NCBI GenBank assembly: GCA_965220245.1
Contig: CBDCPI010000004.1
Span: 1-64,000 of the forward strand
Source of the DNA: CBDCPI01 sp965220245
GTDB taxonomy: Bacteria; Chloroflexota; Dehalococcoidia; Lucifugimonadales; UBA3495
DNA length: 64,000 nt
Direction of reading: 5' to 3'
How positions within the stretch are numbered: the stretch's first letter is position 1; each line of letters starts with the position of its first letter. Under the pieces are notes generated by a model. The model saw only the letters and a list, made by a program, of their open reading frames with translations, did no database searches and was not told the origin of the DNA. Below are positions 16,131 to 24,563 of the stretch, piece by piece. Made by a program: the position numbers and the translations under genes.

Positions 16131-17463
16131 GACCGGTCTATTGGTCCTGGTCTCCGGGTTCTTGCTCTTGACCGTAGGCGGCTACCCTGAGGTGCGCCGC
16201 CGGTGGCGAGACTTAACGCGGAGCCAGCGGGCCTCCTTGTGGTCAACCGTTCTCACCAAAGATTTCGGCTTCCTCTGGGCGTCGGGTACGCTGGACAACA
16301 CCAGCCGTTGGATGGACACGGTGGCGATGAGCTTGCTGGTGTTGCAGCAGACCGACAGCCCCTTCCAGGTAGCTCTCCTCTTCGTATTGCGTTGGATTCC
16401 CATGTTCGCTTTTGCGGTTTTCTCCGGGGTGATTGCCGATCGGGCCAACCGTTGGCTGGTGATCGCCAGCAGCCGTGCGGCTACCGTCTTGGTGACCGCG
16501 ATCATCTTGTTCCTGATTCTAGTGGACCTGATTCAGACGTGGCATCTGCTGCTGGCGTCTTTGGCCCTGGGTTGGATTTACGTCCTCGAATTTCCCTCCC
16601 GCCGTTCCTTCATCTACGATCTAGTCGGGAGCCAGTACATCGTAAGCGCAATGTCTTTGGAAACCCTCAGCAGCACGATAGGCAGATTTATCGGCCCCCT
16701 AGCCGCCGGGCTGTTTATCCAAGGGATCGGGTATGGCGGTACCTATGTGTTTCTGTTGACCGTCTACGGATTGGCGTTGGTGTGCTTTGGGTTGATAAAG
16801 GCCCGTTTCCCGGCGCAGCCGGGGCCCCGCCAATCGGTATGGCGAAACTTCGTGCTCGGGCTAGCTTACTCTCTTAGACACCGGTTGATCCGAAGCGTGC
16901 TGGCGGTAACGTTGATCATGAACGCTTTGGTATTCAGCGTGGAGTCCTTATTTCCGGTGGTGGCCAGAGACCATTTGAACGTCGGACCCGGTTTGACGGG
17001 GATGTTAATCTCGGCCCAGTCGATTGGCAGCTTCGCAGCGGCTACGGCAATCGGTTGGTTCGGCGTGGTCAAATATCATGGCCGGGTCTATTGTTCGGGA
17101 ATCACTCTGCAACTGTTGAGCCTGCTGCTTTTCGTTCTCTCGCCGTGGTACCCGGCATCCTTCATGATACTGTTGGGTTCGGGGATTGGCACCGCCGGCT
17201 TCGGCACCATGCAAAGCACCATCATCCTAATGACGGCGTCTCCCGAGATGCGAGGGACGACAGTAGGCGTCTTGGGCCAGTGCATCGGTACGGCAGCTTT
17301 CGGGGGCCTGCTGGTAGGTGCGGTGGCCGATCTCTTCGATGCCCGGATAGCCATCGCCGTCAGCGCAACCCTCGGCCTGGTCTTGCTATTACCGGTGGTG
17401 CTCTTTTCACCCCTAGTCTGGAGTCCGATTACTCCTTACCAGGACGACTCGTTAGCCAGATGA
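16123..17463 (+). CDS. MFS transporter (exporter-like) with extra N-terminal segment
   Basis: MFS_3-like permease (446 aa from this start). The ATG at 16123 overlaps the end of the previous gene by 8 bp and gives MTETGLLVLVSGF; a longer frame from 16084 only reads back into that gene. Motif A appears as GVIADRANRW. RWMDTVAMSLLVLQQTDSPF shows it is a paralogue of the 116-1369 protein. The N-terminal leader resembles that of the preceding MFS protein, pointing to shared membrane insertion or to leader exchange. It ends the operon, and a strong hairpin follows. Confidence 0.85.
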   Translation: MTETGLLVLVSGFLLLTVGGYPEVRRRWRDLTRSQRASLWSTVLTKDFGFLWASGTLDNTSRWMDTVAMSLLVLQQTDSPFQVALLFVLRWIPMFAFAVFSGVIADRANRWLVIASSRAATVLVTAIILFLILVDLIQTWHLLLASLALGWIYVLEFPSRRSFIYDLVGSQYIVSAMSLETLSSTIGRFIGPLAAGLFIQGIGYGGTYVFLLTVYGLALVCFGLIKARFPAQPGPRQSVWRNFVLGLAYSLRHRLIRSVLAVTLIMNALVFSVESLFPVVARDHLNVGPGLTGMLISAQSIGSFAAATAIGWFGVVKYHGRVYCSGITLQLLSLLLFVLSPWYPASFMILLGSGIGTAGFGTMQSTIILMTASPEMRGTTVGVLGQCIGTAAFGGLLVGAVADLFDARIAIAVSATLGLVLLLPVVLFSPLVWSPITPYQDDSLAR

Positions 17464-17523
17464 GCCTTCTACCATCAACTCCAACAACGCCCGCGGCGCG
17501 ACCTAGCCGTTAGTAGTCCCGTC

Positions 17524-17567
17524 GGCAAGAAATCAGGCCGCCTCTGCGAATGCAGAGGCGGCCTGAT
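17524..17567. terminator. hairpin terminator between convergent genes
   Basis: Perfect 16 bp stem (17532-17547 with 17552-17567) and a GAAT loop. Read on the minus strand it is followed by TTCTTG, so it best terminates the LLM gene ending at 17614. It can also end the plus-strand MFS operon. Confidence 0.8.
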
Positions 17568-17613
17568 AGGTCTACCTCCTGATAAGTCTACCGGTAGTAG
17601 GTTGGCCCTAGAA

Positions 17614-18693
17614 TTACTTCAGGTGCTCTACCTTCGGGCCGACCTCCTCCATAAGCAACCGCAGCGAGCGTTGCATCAAGGAGTGGTCGTCGGGGTCTTG
17701 GGTAACCGCCAGCAGGTGACCAAAGCCGCCGGTATCTTCATAGGTCTGCTCTATCTTCTCGGCGCATTCCGAGGGGTCGCCTACTATCCAGATGTTCTCT
17801 ATCATGTAGTCGACATCCACGGCTTCATCGGACATGCCCGGGTCCTTCTTAAGATAGCTCAGAATTCCGCCGGCTTTCCGGTTCTTCCACTGGTGGTCCT
17901 CAAAAGGCTGCCCCAAGACGATGCGGGCTTCTTCCCGCGCCGACTGGGGAGTCTCACCCACGTAGATGTCCCTGCCGATGCGCAGGTCCTTGCGGTCGGC
18001 GGTCTTCCCGGTGCTGGCAGCGCCTTCCTCCACGGTATGCCAAAGGTCGGGAACAAAATGGCTGGGCAAATTGGTCATGGGAATCCAACCCCGTTCCCCG
18101 GCCATCCGGATGCTCTCTGTCCTGGGCGTTGACGCGGCCACTCCGATGGGAGGATGAGGCTGCTGGTAGGGCTTGAAATAGAGGCGGCGTCCCAAGTCGG
18201 CAAGACCCTCGGGGGCGTGAACCTGATAGTACTTGCCCTCGTAACCGAAGTGGCCGTCCTCCGCAGCCCACAGGCCAAGGACTACCTCCAGCGCCTCCTT
18301 GCCGCGCTCCCGCACCTCGTCCATGCTGTCGTAGTCAACGCCGTACAGTTGCAAGTCGGTCGGGAGGGACCTGACGCCGATCCCCCAGTAGAACCGCCCC
18401 CGGGCCATGTGGTCAATCATGGCAATGCGGTGGGCAGTGTCCACCGGATGGTGCAGGGGCAACATAGTAACCCCGGTAGCCAGCACGATCTGGTTGGTCA
18501 GCGCCAAGGCTTGAGCAATGAGCAACTCGGGCACCGGGGCGTTTTCCCAAGTCTCGGTGATGTGCTCGCCGATCCAAGCCTCGTGGTAACCGAGGCGGTC
18601 CGACAGTACGATAAGTTCCATGTCCCGGTCGTAAGAGTCGGCTACCGACCTCCGGGGCGGGTGCAAAGGCATCATGAATAGTCCAAAATTCAT
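17614..18693 (-). CDS. LLM-class flavin-dependent oxidoreductase
   Basis: Luciferase-like monooxygenase family TIM barrel (359 aa), F420- or FMNH2-dependent. Typical features are the N-terminal NFGLFMMPLHPP, SDRLGYHEAWIGEHITE (DxLGYxxxWxGEH-type), VLATGVTMLPLHHPVDTAHR (substrate/flavin region), the RFYWGIGVRSLPTDLQLYGV segment and the late AASTPRTESIRMAGERGW. Paralogues of this family are greatly expanded in SAR202 bacteria and proposed there to oxidise recalcitrant organic matter. The substrate is not predictable. It stands alone, followed by a terminator. Confidence 0.9.
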   Translation of the reverse strand: MNFGLFMMPLHPPRRSVADSYDRDMELIVLSDRLGYHEAWIGEHITETWENAPVPELLIAQALALTNQIVLATGVTMLPLHHPVDTAHRIAMIDHMARGRFYWGIGVRSLPTDLQLYGVDYDSMDEVRERGKEALEVVLGLWAAEDGHFGYEGKYYQVHAPEGLADLGRRLYFKPYQQPHPPIGVAASTPRTESIRMAGERGWIPMTNLPSHFVPDLWHTVEEGAASTGKTADRKDLRIGRDIYVGETPQSAREEARIVLGQPFEDHQWKNRKAGGILSYLKKDPGMSDEAVDVDYMIENIWIVGDPSECAEKIEQTYEDTGGFGHLLAVTQDPDDHSLMQRSLRLLMEEVGPKVEHLK

Positions 18694-18754
18694 CGCATTA
18701 TCCTCCTGCTTGGTGGGAATCTTAACCCCAAAGCAAAAGACTTGTCTATGATTC

Positions 18755-19243
18755 TCATGCCGGGCGAAGCAAGGGCGGAGCGAGGCGGGTGACCCGGTCC
18801 CAATCTACGGCTGCGCCGCCTTGAAGCAGGGCCAGCCGCTCGCCCATGTCACCCCGGAGCAACCCAATCTGGAGACCCATGAAGCGGGGCGAGAAGGGGG
18901 TCAGATTGTACTCTGCATCCCGCAGCTTCAACTTGGCCCCGAGGTGATTCCGCCGCTCCAAGTGTAGCAACCCGACGGCCGACTTGATGAGGCCATGATA
19001 GAACAACCGCAGCGGGTATCCCTCCACCAACCACAGCCCCTCCAAAGTCTCGTGGCATAACCAGTACTGACCACAGTTGAACTGGGCAACTGCTACGTGC
19101 AACTCGGGGGGAGGTTCCGGGTGGCGGACATCGGGATAGCCGGTGCAGTGGAGCCGGTTTAGCCATTGCTCGTCCAGTCGGCGACGGCCTGACTTGGCAG
19201 CGAAGACTGGCAGTTCCTCTTCTAGCTGGTTCCATGCTGACAT
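18755..19243 (-). CDS. DUF309 domain protein
   Basis: Small helical protein of 162 aa. The central FNCGQYWLCHETLEGLWL fits the DUF309 signature (FN..yweaHE.LE..W), with conserved His and Glu that may form a metal or catalytic site. LFYHGLIKSAVGLLHLERRNH is the second conserved helix pair. Function is unknown; the family is widespread in bacteria, archaea and plastids. It reads in the same direction as the LLM gene and lies 61 bp upstream of it. Confidence 0.8.
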   Translation of the reverse strand: MSAWNQLEEELPVFAAKSGRRRLDEQWLNRLHCTGYPDVRHPEPPPELHVAVAQFNCGQYWLCHETLEGLWLVEGYPLRLFYHGLIKSAVGLLHLERRNHLGAKLKLRDAEYNLTPFSPRFMGLQIGLLRGDMGERLALLQGGAAVDWDRVTRLAPPLLRPA

Positions 19244-19324
19244 ACTGGAGCAACTCCTGGACGCATTATAATCTCACAAGCTCAAACCATGATGGCCGTG
19301 GCCTGGGACTGCCCCAGGGCCTTT

Positions 19325-19565
19325 TACTGATGCGTGAACAATTACCTAAACCAGTCCCCGTCTTTCCGGCCCCCGTATCCAGTACGGGGCAGGCTTTGAG
19401 CCGGAACCCAGAAATTCTGAGGACAAAGAACCCTTCGACAAGCCCTTCGACCGTGCTCAGGAGAGCCTCAGGGCAGGCGTAGCTGGCGGAGAACGGTCCT
19501 GGATTCCGGCCTTCGCCGGAATGACGGGGGAGGGGATAGGTTAGAAACTTATTCACGCATCAGTA
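19325..19565. mobile_element. MITE-like element, copy A (long form)
   Basis: 241 bp element bounded by inverted repeats: TACTGATGCGTGAA at the left and TTCACGCATCAGTA at the right, with imperfect pairing extending to about 28 bp. TA stands at both ends, as expected for a TA target duplication (IS630/mariner-like transposases). Compared with copies C and D it carries about 70 extra bases in the middle (GTATCCAGTACGGGGC, then a CCCTTCGACAAGCCCTTCG segment). It contains no transposase ORF. Confidence 0.8.
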
Positions 19566-19566
19566 G

Positions 19567-19674
19567 TTGTCACCCTGAACGGAGTGAAGGGTCTAGAATT
19601 CATCGGGCAGGTTAAGGTTGGTTCCGGGCCAGGCGTTTAGATTCTTCAGTCGCTCCGCTCTTTCAGAATGACAA
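19567..19674. repeat. palindromic repeat family 2, copy 1
   Basis: An imperfect inverted repeat starts TTGTCACCCTGAACGGAG and ends TTTCAGAATGACAA, with inner GGGTCTAGAATTC and TTTAGATTCTTCAG arms. A second copy is at 37020-37122. It abuts the MITE at 19325-19565 directly. Confidence 0.6.
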
Positions 19675-19879
19675 TTGAAAGACCCTGGGGACTGCCCCAA
19701 TTATACCGGAGCGTCCAACGGATAACCGTTCATTCATCCGGGCAACCGGATACCCGCCGAGATGAGTCTGCTAGAATTGTTGCTACAGGGCGCCCCTTAT
19801 TAGTCACTATCCACTAACCACTCCGTCCACTGGCGGCTTCTCCGCCACGGGGATAGCCGCCCTCAGTAGGAGAGAATCA

Positions 19880-21070
19880 ATGACTGCATCAATCAAGCCC
19901 ACTCCAACCGAGGTCAGTGAGCGACTATTGCATAACGCGCAGAGTATGGCGCCCACGATTCAGGAATTGGGCAGAGAGATTGAGCGAGCAGGACGCTTGC
20001 CGGATGAACTCATCGAGCAATTCATAGAGGCCGGCTTCTTCAACATGCTGGTAGAGCGGGAGTTGGGCGGCGGGGAAACCGACCCGGTCACCGCCACCAA
20101 GGTGATCGAGACCATCTCGTCGGCCGACAGCTCCGCCGGGTGGGTTGCCATGATTGGGTCCGTAACCCCTTTCTGGGCGACGGCGTTGATGCCCAAGGAA
20201 GGCGCCCGCGAGATTTTCGGCGCGGGACAAGATGTGGTCATGGTGGGCACCCTGGTGCCCTACGGGAGAGCAGTCAAGACTTCAGGGGGATACCGGATAT
20301 CCGGAAGTTGGCCCTTTGGCAGCGGTTGTCAACACGCCAATTGGTTGGCCAGCGCCTGTTGGCTGTTCGATGGAGAAGCCCCCATCCAGCGGGATGACGG
20401 GCGTCCCGCTTGGGCCGAGTTCCTGACGCCAATTCAAGACTGCGGGATTCTAGATACCTGGCACGTTACCGGGATGCAAGGCACCGGGAGCCACGACTAC
20501 ACCATCGACGACGTATTCGTACCAGAACGGCGCATGTTCTACCATGTTTCACAAACGCTCCCGGTACGGACGGAACCCCGTTATTCTTACCTGGCAGCCA
20601 CAGTCGCGTTAATGGCCGCCGTGCCCCTTGGTATCGCGCGGGCAGCGACGGACGAGCTTAGGGCTCTACTGCCGTCGAAAGCCGGGGCTCCGGAATTCAA
20701 GCCGATGTCCGAGGACTTTGAAAAGCAGGTCGACGTGGCCCGGGCCGACACTCTGGTGGGTTCCGCCTCTGCCTACTTATATGACACCTTGGAGCAAGTA
20801 TGGGGACGGGTAGCGAAGGGTGAACCGCTTTCCAAGGAGCTACGGGGCCGCTTCCGTGCTGCCTGCACCAATGCGGTGCTTTCGTCGGTCGAGGCAGTGG
20901 ACCTGGTCTACGCCACTGCGGGGACTACGGCCATCTACACCAAGAGCAGCCTGGAACGGCGGTTTAGGGACGTCCATACTGCGGCGGCTCACGCCCTTGT
21001 GCGCTCAGCTACCAGGGCCGACGCTGGCCGGCTGTTGATGGAGCTAGAACCTCTGGTCAAGATATTCTGA
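19880..21070 (+). CDS. acyl-CoA-dehydrogenase-like flavoprotein (possible monooxygenase)
   Basis: Acyl-CoA dehydrogenase superfamily protein (396 aa). Segments seen: N-terminal helical domain (LPDELIEQFIEAGFFNML), SSADSSAGWVAMIGS, the middle beta domain (GYRISGSWPFGSGCQHANW), WHVTGMQGTGSHDYTIDDVFVPERR and the C-terminal helical domain. The GSW.FGSGC..A pattern and GM.GTGS..Y are characteristic of the HsaA/HpaB-like flavin monooxygenase branch rather than true dehydrogenases, and the usual catalytic Glu is not obvious. It sits 62 bp before a CoA-transferase gene, suggesting joint catabolism of an acid or aromatic substrate. Confidence 0.85.
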   Translation: MTASIKPTPTEVSERLLHNAQSMAPTIQELGREIERAGRLPDELIEQFIEAGFFNMLVERELGGGETDPVTATKVIETISSADSSAGWVAMIGSVTPFWATALMPKEGAREIFGAGQDVVMVGTLVPYGRAVKTSGGYRISGSWPFGSGCQHANWLASACWLFDGEAPIQRDDGRPAWAEFLTPIQDCGILDTWHVTGMQGTGSHDYTIDDVFVPERRMFYHVSQTLPVRTEPRYSYLAATVALMAAVPLGIARAATDELRALLPSKAGAPEFKPMSEDFEKQVDVARADTLVGSASAYLYDTLEQVWGRVAKGEPLSKELRGRFRAACTNAVLSSVEAVDLVYATAGTTAIYTKSSLERRFRDVHTAAAHALVRSATRADAGRLLMELEPLVKIF

Positions 21071-21132
21071 CCCTAAGCCAGCAATCACCACGATTTTCCC
21101 GTTATCCTAATTCTAAATCGGGAACAAGGTCT

Positions 21133-22380
21133 ATGAACGCCGAAAAGCTGCCGTTGCCATTGGAAGGAATCCGAGTGCTGGATGCGACCCACATTGTGGC
21201 CGGTCCGTTCTGCTCAATGATCCTGGCGGATATGGGAGCGGATGTCATTAAGATCGAGCGCCCCGGCTCCGGCGACTTGTCGCGGAACCGGGGGCCTTTT
21301 ATCCAACGAGAGGATGGGCAACAAGAGACCAGCCAGCGGGTTAGCTCCAGGTTCTTGGGGGTGAACCGGAATAAGAAGAGCGTTACGTTAGACCTTCGCC
21401 ACCCGAGATGCAAGGAGATCTTTGAGGGCTTGGTCCGCCAGTCTGACGTCCTGATCGACAACTGGGGGCCGGGCGCATTTCGCCGCTTGGGGCTGGGCTA
21501 CGACCGCCTCAGGGAGATAAATCCGGGCCTTATTTACGCCAGCATCACCGGCTACGGCGACCCCGACGCATCGCAACCGGGCCCCTACTCCGGATGGCCG
21601 GCCAACAACCTTAGTGCTCAAGGCATGGGGGGTTGGATGGAGATTACCGGCGACCCCGATGGTCCGCCTCAAAGTGTCGGCGACAACATAGGAGATTCGG
21701 TGCCGGGCGTCTGGACAGCCCTGGGCATCGTTTTGGCCTTGGAAACCCGCCGCAAGACCGGCCAAGGCCAGTACGTGGATACGGCGATGTATGAGTGCAT
21801 GGCCTCCCACATCGTGAGCAGCATGAACTCTTACCAAGTCACCGGCGAGGTTCCCGGCCGCTCTTGGGACCGGTTGACTACCGCCGGCCTTACTTTCAAG
21901 GCCAAAGACGGCTACGTGGTAATGGCCGGAGTAAGATCGGAAGAGCGGTTTCGCGCTTTATGGAAGCTGACCGGACGGGACGACCTGGCAGAAGACCCGC
22001 GGTATCTTGGACAGGATACCGACGGAAACTTCAGCCATCGCCACGTGATTCCCGCGGTTGAGGAATGGTCCCAACATTTGTCCAAATGGGAAGTGGTCGA
22101 AGCGCTATCAAAAATCGGGTTCTCCGCGGGTGTCGCCCAAACGGTGGCGGACATTGACCAGTGTGCACACTTGGAGGCCCGCCAAATGTTTGTGGAGACC
22201 GGAGACACCATAAACGGCCGGTTTCGCTCTTTGAGGACCCCGGTCCGGCTAACCTCCTGCGTGGAACCGGCCAGCGAAACGCCACCAAGGTTGGGAGAGC
22301 ACAACGAGGAAATCCTATGCGGGTTGGGCGGCGTCGACCCGGACGAATTAACTCGGCTAAAGGCAGAAGGCGTCATCTAA
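21133..22380 (+). CDS. CaiB/BaiF family CoA-transferase
   Basis: Family III CoA-transferase (415 aa), which moves CoA between carboxylic acids. The N-terminus LEGIRVLDATHIVAGPFCSM and the ADMGADVIKIERPGSGD segment are diagnostic. VTLDLRHPRCKEIFEGLVRQSDVLIDNWGPG and INPGLIYASITGYGDPD follow, then the second domain (GQYVDTAMYECMASHI) and the C-terminal LGEHNEEILC. No interruption is seen. It is co-directional with the flavoprotein gene at 19880 and likely supplies or removes the CoA ester. Confidence 0.92.
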   Translation: MNAEKLPLPLEGIRVLDATHIVAGPFCSMILADMGADVIKIERPGSGDLSRNRGPFIQREDGQQETSQRVSSRFLGVNRNKKSVTLDLRHPRCKEIFEGLVRQSDVLIDNWGPGAFRRLGLGYDRLREINPGLIYASITGYGDPDASQPGPYSGWPANNLSAQGMGGWMEITGDPDGPPQSVGDNIGDSVPGVWTALGIVLALETRRKTGQGQYVDTAMYECMASHIVSSMNSYQVTGEVPGRSWDRLTTAGLTFKAKDGYVVMAGVRSEERFRALWKLTGRDDLAEDPRYLGQDTDGNFSHRHVIPAVEEWSQHLSKWEVVEALSKIGFSAGVAQTVADIDQCAHLEARQMFVETGDTINGRFRSLRTPVRLTSCVEPASETPPRLGEHNEEILCGLGGVDPDELTRLKAEGVI

Positions 22381-22512
22381 GATTGGTGATGCGCTTGTCC
22401 CACGCCAAGGGCTAATTCACTTATCGTTGCCCTGGAGGACCTGTTGACGCAAGCCTTCGCCGACAGGTGCAGACGGTCATTGACTGGCTGGAATCGGGGG
22501 TTTCCGGCTCAT

Positions 22513-22552
22513 AGCAGAAAAACAAAGCCGCCGCTGGCAGAAGCGGCGGCTT
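22513..22552 (-). terminator. terminator downstream of bacterioferritin
   Basis: The 11 bp stem AAGCCGCCGCT (22525-22535) pairs with AGCGGCGGCTT (22542-22552). On the minus strand it is followed by TGTTTTTC. It lies about 85 bp after the bfr stop; the rest of the 22381-22637 gap shows nothing recognisable. Confidence 0.75.
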
Positions 22553-22637
22553 GGGCGCCCCGGCGGTTAGAGCTGCGGTACTGGGCCAGCATGGGCGTTA
22601 CCCAGGTTGTCCGGCCAGCCTACAGTCGCCCGCCCGG

Positions 22638-23114
22638 CTAGTCCCCGCTGTGAATCTGCTGGTTCAGGTATAGCTCTAGGCCGATTTGGTTGATGAGTTC
22701 CAGTTGGGTTTCCAGCCAGTCGATGTGCCCTTCCTCCTCGCGGACCATTCCCTCAAGGATGCTTCGGGTGGTGTAGTCGCCGACGGAGGCGCAATGAGTG
22801 ATGGTCTCGGTCAGCGCTTCCACCGCTCCCTGCTCCGCTTGCAGGTCAAGCTCCAAGTCTTCCTTCACCGACTCGCCGACCATTACCTGGTTCAGACGCT
22901 GAATGTTGGGCATACCCTCCAAGTAGAGGATGTGGCGGATGATGTGCTGGGCGTCCTGCATCTCCGAGATGCTGTTGGAGTGGAACCTGCCGTAGATTCG
23001 CTCGAATCCCCAGTTCTTCGCCATCTCGGCATGGATGAAATACTGGTTGATGGTGGTCAGTTCGATGGTAAGCAGGTTGTTAAGGCGTTCGACGACGCCA
23101 TCTTTCGCTTTCAT
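22638..23114 (-). CDS. bfr: bacterioferritin with altered ferroxidase ligand
   Basis: Haem-binding ferritin subunit (158 aa) that oxidises and stores iron in a 24-mer shell. It aligns without gaps to E. coli Bfr: Glu18, Tyr25, Glu51, the haem-ligand Met52, Glu94, Glu127 and His130 are all present. The metal-site-1 ligand His54 is Asp here (SEMQDAQH instead of DEMKHADR), with a His three residues later at 57. A GGAGGGAG ribosome site precedes the ATG. The gene lies downstream of the bacterioferritin-associated ferredoxin in the same direction, with a hairpin terminator between, so it may be partly read-through controlled. Confidence 0.92.
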   Translation of the reverse strand: MKAKDGVVERLNNLLTIELTTINQYFIHAEMAKNWGFERIYGRFHSNSISEMQDAQHIIRHILYLEGMPNIQRLNQVMVGESVKEDLELDLQAEQGAVEALTETITHCASVGDYTTRSILEGMVREEEGHIDWLETQLELINQIGLELYLNQQIHSGD

Positions 23115-23130
23115 GGCTCTCCCTCCTTTT

Positions 23131-23163
23131 TACATATAAAGGCGGCCACGCGAGTGGCCGCCT
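23131..23163 (-). terminator. terminator or attenuator between bfd and bfr
   Basis: Perfect 10 bp stem AGGCGGCCAC (23140-23149) with GTGGCCGCCT (23154-23163) and a GCGA loop. On the minus strand it is followed by TTTATATGT and then, within 6 bp, by the bfr ribosome site. It would separate bfd and bfr expression unless read through. Confidence 0.7.
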
Positions 23164-23223
23164 GATTGTTCATAGCCCGGCGCCCGGAGACAATTCCAAG
23201 AGCCGTCTGCGTTTATTATACTA

Positions 23224-23451
23224 CTACATGATAGCCAATTCAGCCTTCAGTTTCAACTCCACCAGCCGGGAAATCTTCTCGATGCTGCTCAAGCATCTCC
23301 CGCAGGTGTCGGAGTCGTCGAAGCCCCAAGTCTTATTGAGCACATCGGCGGAGCATCCCCGCCGCTTGGCCGATTCTATGGCGTCCGATAGCCTGATGCC
23401 TTTGCAAACGCAAACGTACACAGTATCGACCTCCGGCCTAGTTACGCTCAT
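23224..23451 (-). CDS. bfd: bacterioferritin-associated ferredoxin
   Basis: Small [2Fe-2S] protein (75 aa) that reduces and releases ferric iron from bacterioferritin. The four cluster cysteines are Cys14 and Cys16 (YVCVCKG), Cys50 and Cys53 (TCGRC), with the spacing of the Fer2_BFD family. A few residues precede the usual MYVCVCKG start. It is encoded directly upstream of bfr. The promoter at 23468-23496 sits inside a nested palindrome, as expected for iron-dependent control. Confidence 0.9.
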   Translation of the reverse strand: MSVTRPEVDTVYVCVCKGIRLSDAIESAKRRGCSADVLNKTWGFDDSDTCGRCLSSIEKISRLVELKLKAELAIM

Positions 23452-23467
23452 CCACTATATGCGACGT

Positions 23468-23496
23468 AATTTACATTAACTTAATTGCTTAGTCAA
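23468..23496 (-). promoter_or_regulatory. promoter of bfd
   Basis: On the minus strand: TTGACT (23496-23491), 17 bp spacer, TAAATT (23473-23468). Transcription would start about 10 bp upstream of the ATG, giving a very short leader. Confidence 0.6.
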
Positions 23497-23513
23497 CACT
23501 AACAGAAGTTAAT
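23475..23513. promoter_or_regulatory. nested palindrome, candidate iron-responsive operator
   Basis: The outer arms ATTAACTT (23475-23482) and AAGTTAAT (23506-23513) are perfect inverted repeats. Between them lies the inner inverted repeat TTAGT-CAAC-ACTAA (23489-23502). The structure covers the bfd -35 box and lies between bfd and the divergent SRAP gene, so one repressor could block both. The AT-rich TTAG/CTAA half-sites recall DtxR/IdeR- or Fur-type operators, but the regulator is not in the window. Confidence 0.5.
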
Positions 23514-23563
23514 TATGCACAGCATCATACCAGGGTTAGTCAACGCTACTAAAGGAAAAAACT

Positions 23564-24235
23564 ATGTGTGCACGGTTTACTCTGGGAGCAAGTATCTCCG
23601 ATGTTTTTCAAGGCCGGTTCGACTCCATGCTGCGGGAAGCCGGTCACCAACCCCGTTACAACATCGCGCCCACCAACCAAGTGTTGGCCATCACCAACGA
23701 CGGTACGCGGCGAGCCGAGTTAATGAGATGGGGGTTGGTCCCCTTTTGGGCAAAGGACATCAAAATCGGCAACAAAATGATCAACGCGGTGGGTGAGACG
23801 GCAGCCGCTAAACCGGCCTTTCGCGCCGCCTTCCGAAAACGGCGTTGCCTCGTCCTAGCCGACGGCTTCTTTGAGTGGAAAAAAGCTGGCAAAGCAAAGA
23901 TACCCACCTACATTTTTCTAAAGTCCCGGGAGGTCTTCGCCTTCGCCGGACTATGGGAGTCTTGGAAAGACCCCAACGGCGCTATCCTGCGGTCCTGCGC
24001 CATCTTGACCACTCAACCCAACGAATTTATCGAACCGATTCACCACCGGATGCCGGTGATTCTCTCGGAAGAGACCGAGGCCTTGTGGCTGGACCCGATG
24101 ACCGAAGACCCGGACATATTGCAGCCCTTGTTACAACCAAGCCCCGGCGAGCTAATGGATTCTTACCAAGTCTCGACTTATGTCAATTCGGCGCGCAACC
24201 AAGGGCCGGAGTGCATCAAGCCGGTCCTGCTCTAG
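23564..24235 (+). CDS. yedK: SOS response-associated peptidase (SRAP, YedK/HMCES family)
   Basis: 223 aa SRAP-domain protein. This family forms a covalent thiazolidine link between its N-terminal Cys and abasic sites in single-stranded DNA. Cys2 follows the initiator Met (MCARF), and the conserved RYNIAPTN, RWGLVPFWAKD, NAVGETAAAKPAF, FFEWKK (active-site Glu) and HHRMPVIL (active-site His) are all present, so it looks functional. AAAGGA lies upstream of the ATG. It is divergent from bfd and shares the 23475-23513 region. Confidence 0.93.
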   Translation: MCARFTLGASISDVFQGRFDSMLREAGHQPRYNIAPTNQVLAITNDGTRRAELMRWGLVPFWAKDIKIGNKMINAVGETAAAKPAFRAAFRKRRCLVLADGFFEWKKAGKAKIPTYIFLKSREVFAFAGLWESWKDPNGAILRSCAILTTQPNEFIEPIHHRMPVILSEETEALWLDPMTEDPDILQPLLQPSPGELMDSYQVSTYVNSARNQGPECIKPVLL

Positions 24236-24324
24236 CCGGACCGCAATGCCCGTACCCCTAGAGCCCGTTGCGGCGAAGCTCCTGTCGGACGAGAACCAAG
24301 TTGATTTAAGCCATGCCGGGCCTT

Positions 24325-24563
24325 TACCGATGCGTGAACAATTACCTAAACCAGTCCTCGTCTCCTGAGCTTGTCGAAGTGCCGGCCCCCGTATCCAGTA
24401 CGGGGCGGGCTTTGAGCCGGAACCCAGAAATTCTGGGGACAAAGAACCCTTCGACAAGCCCTTCGACCGTGCTCAGGAGAGCCTCAGGACAGACGTAGCT
24501 GGCGGAGAACGGTCCTGGATTCCGGCCTTCGCCGGAACGACGATGGAGGGGATAGTATAGAAA
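24325..24563. mobile_element. MITE-like element, copy B (long form, right end lost)
   Basis: It starts with TACCGATGCGTGAACAATTACC, then the same body as copy A with small differences. Homology stops after GGGGATAGTATAGAAA, so the right terminal repeat (about 25 bp) is missing. The lost end coincides with the 3' part of a HEPN-like gene. Confidence 0.7.
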
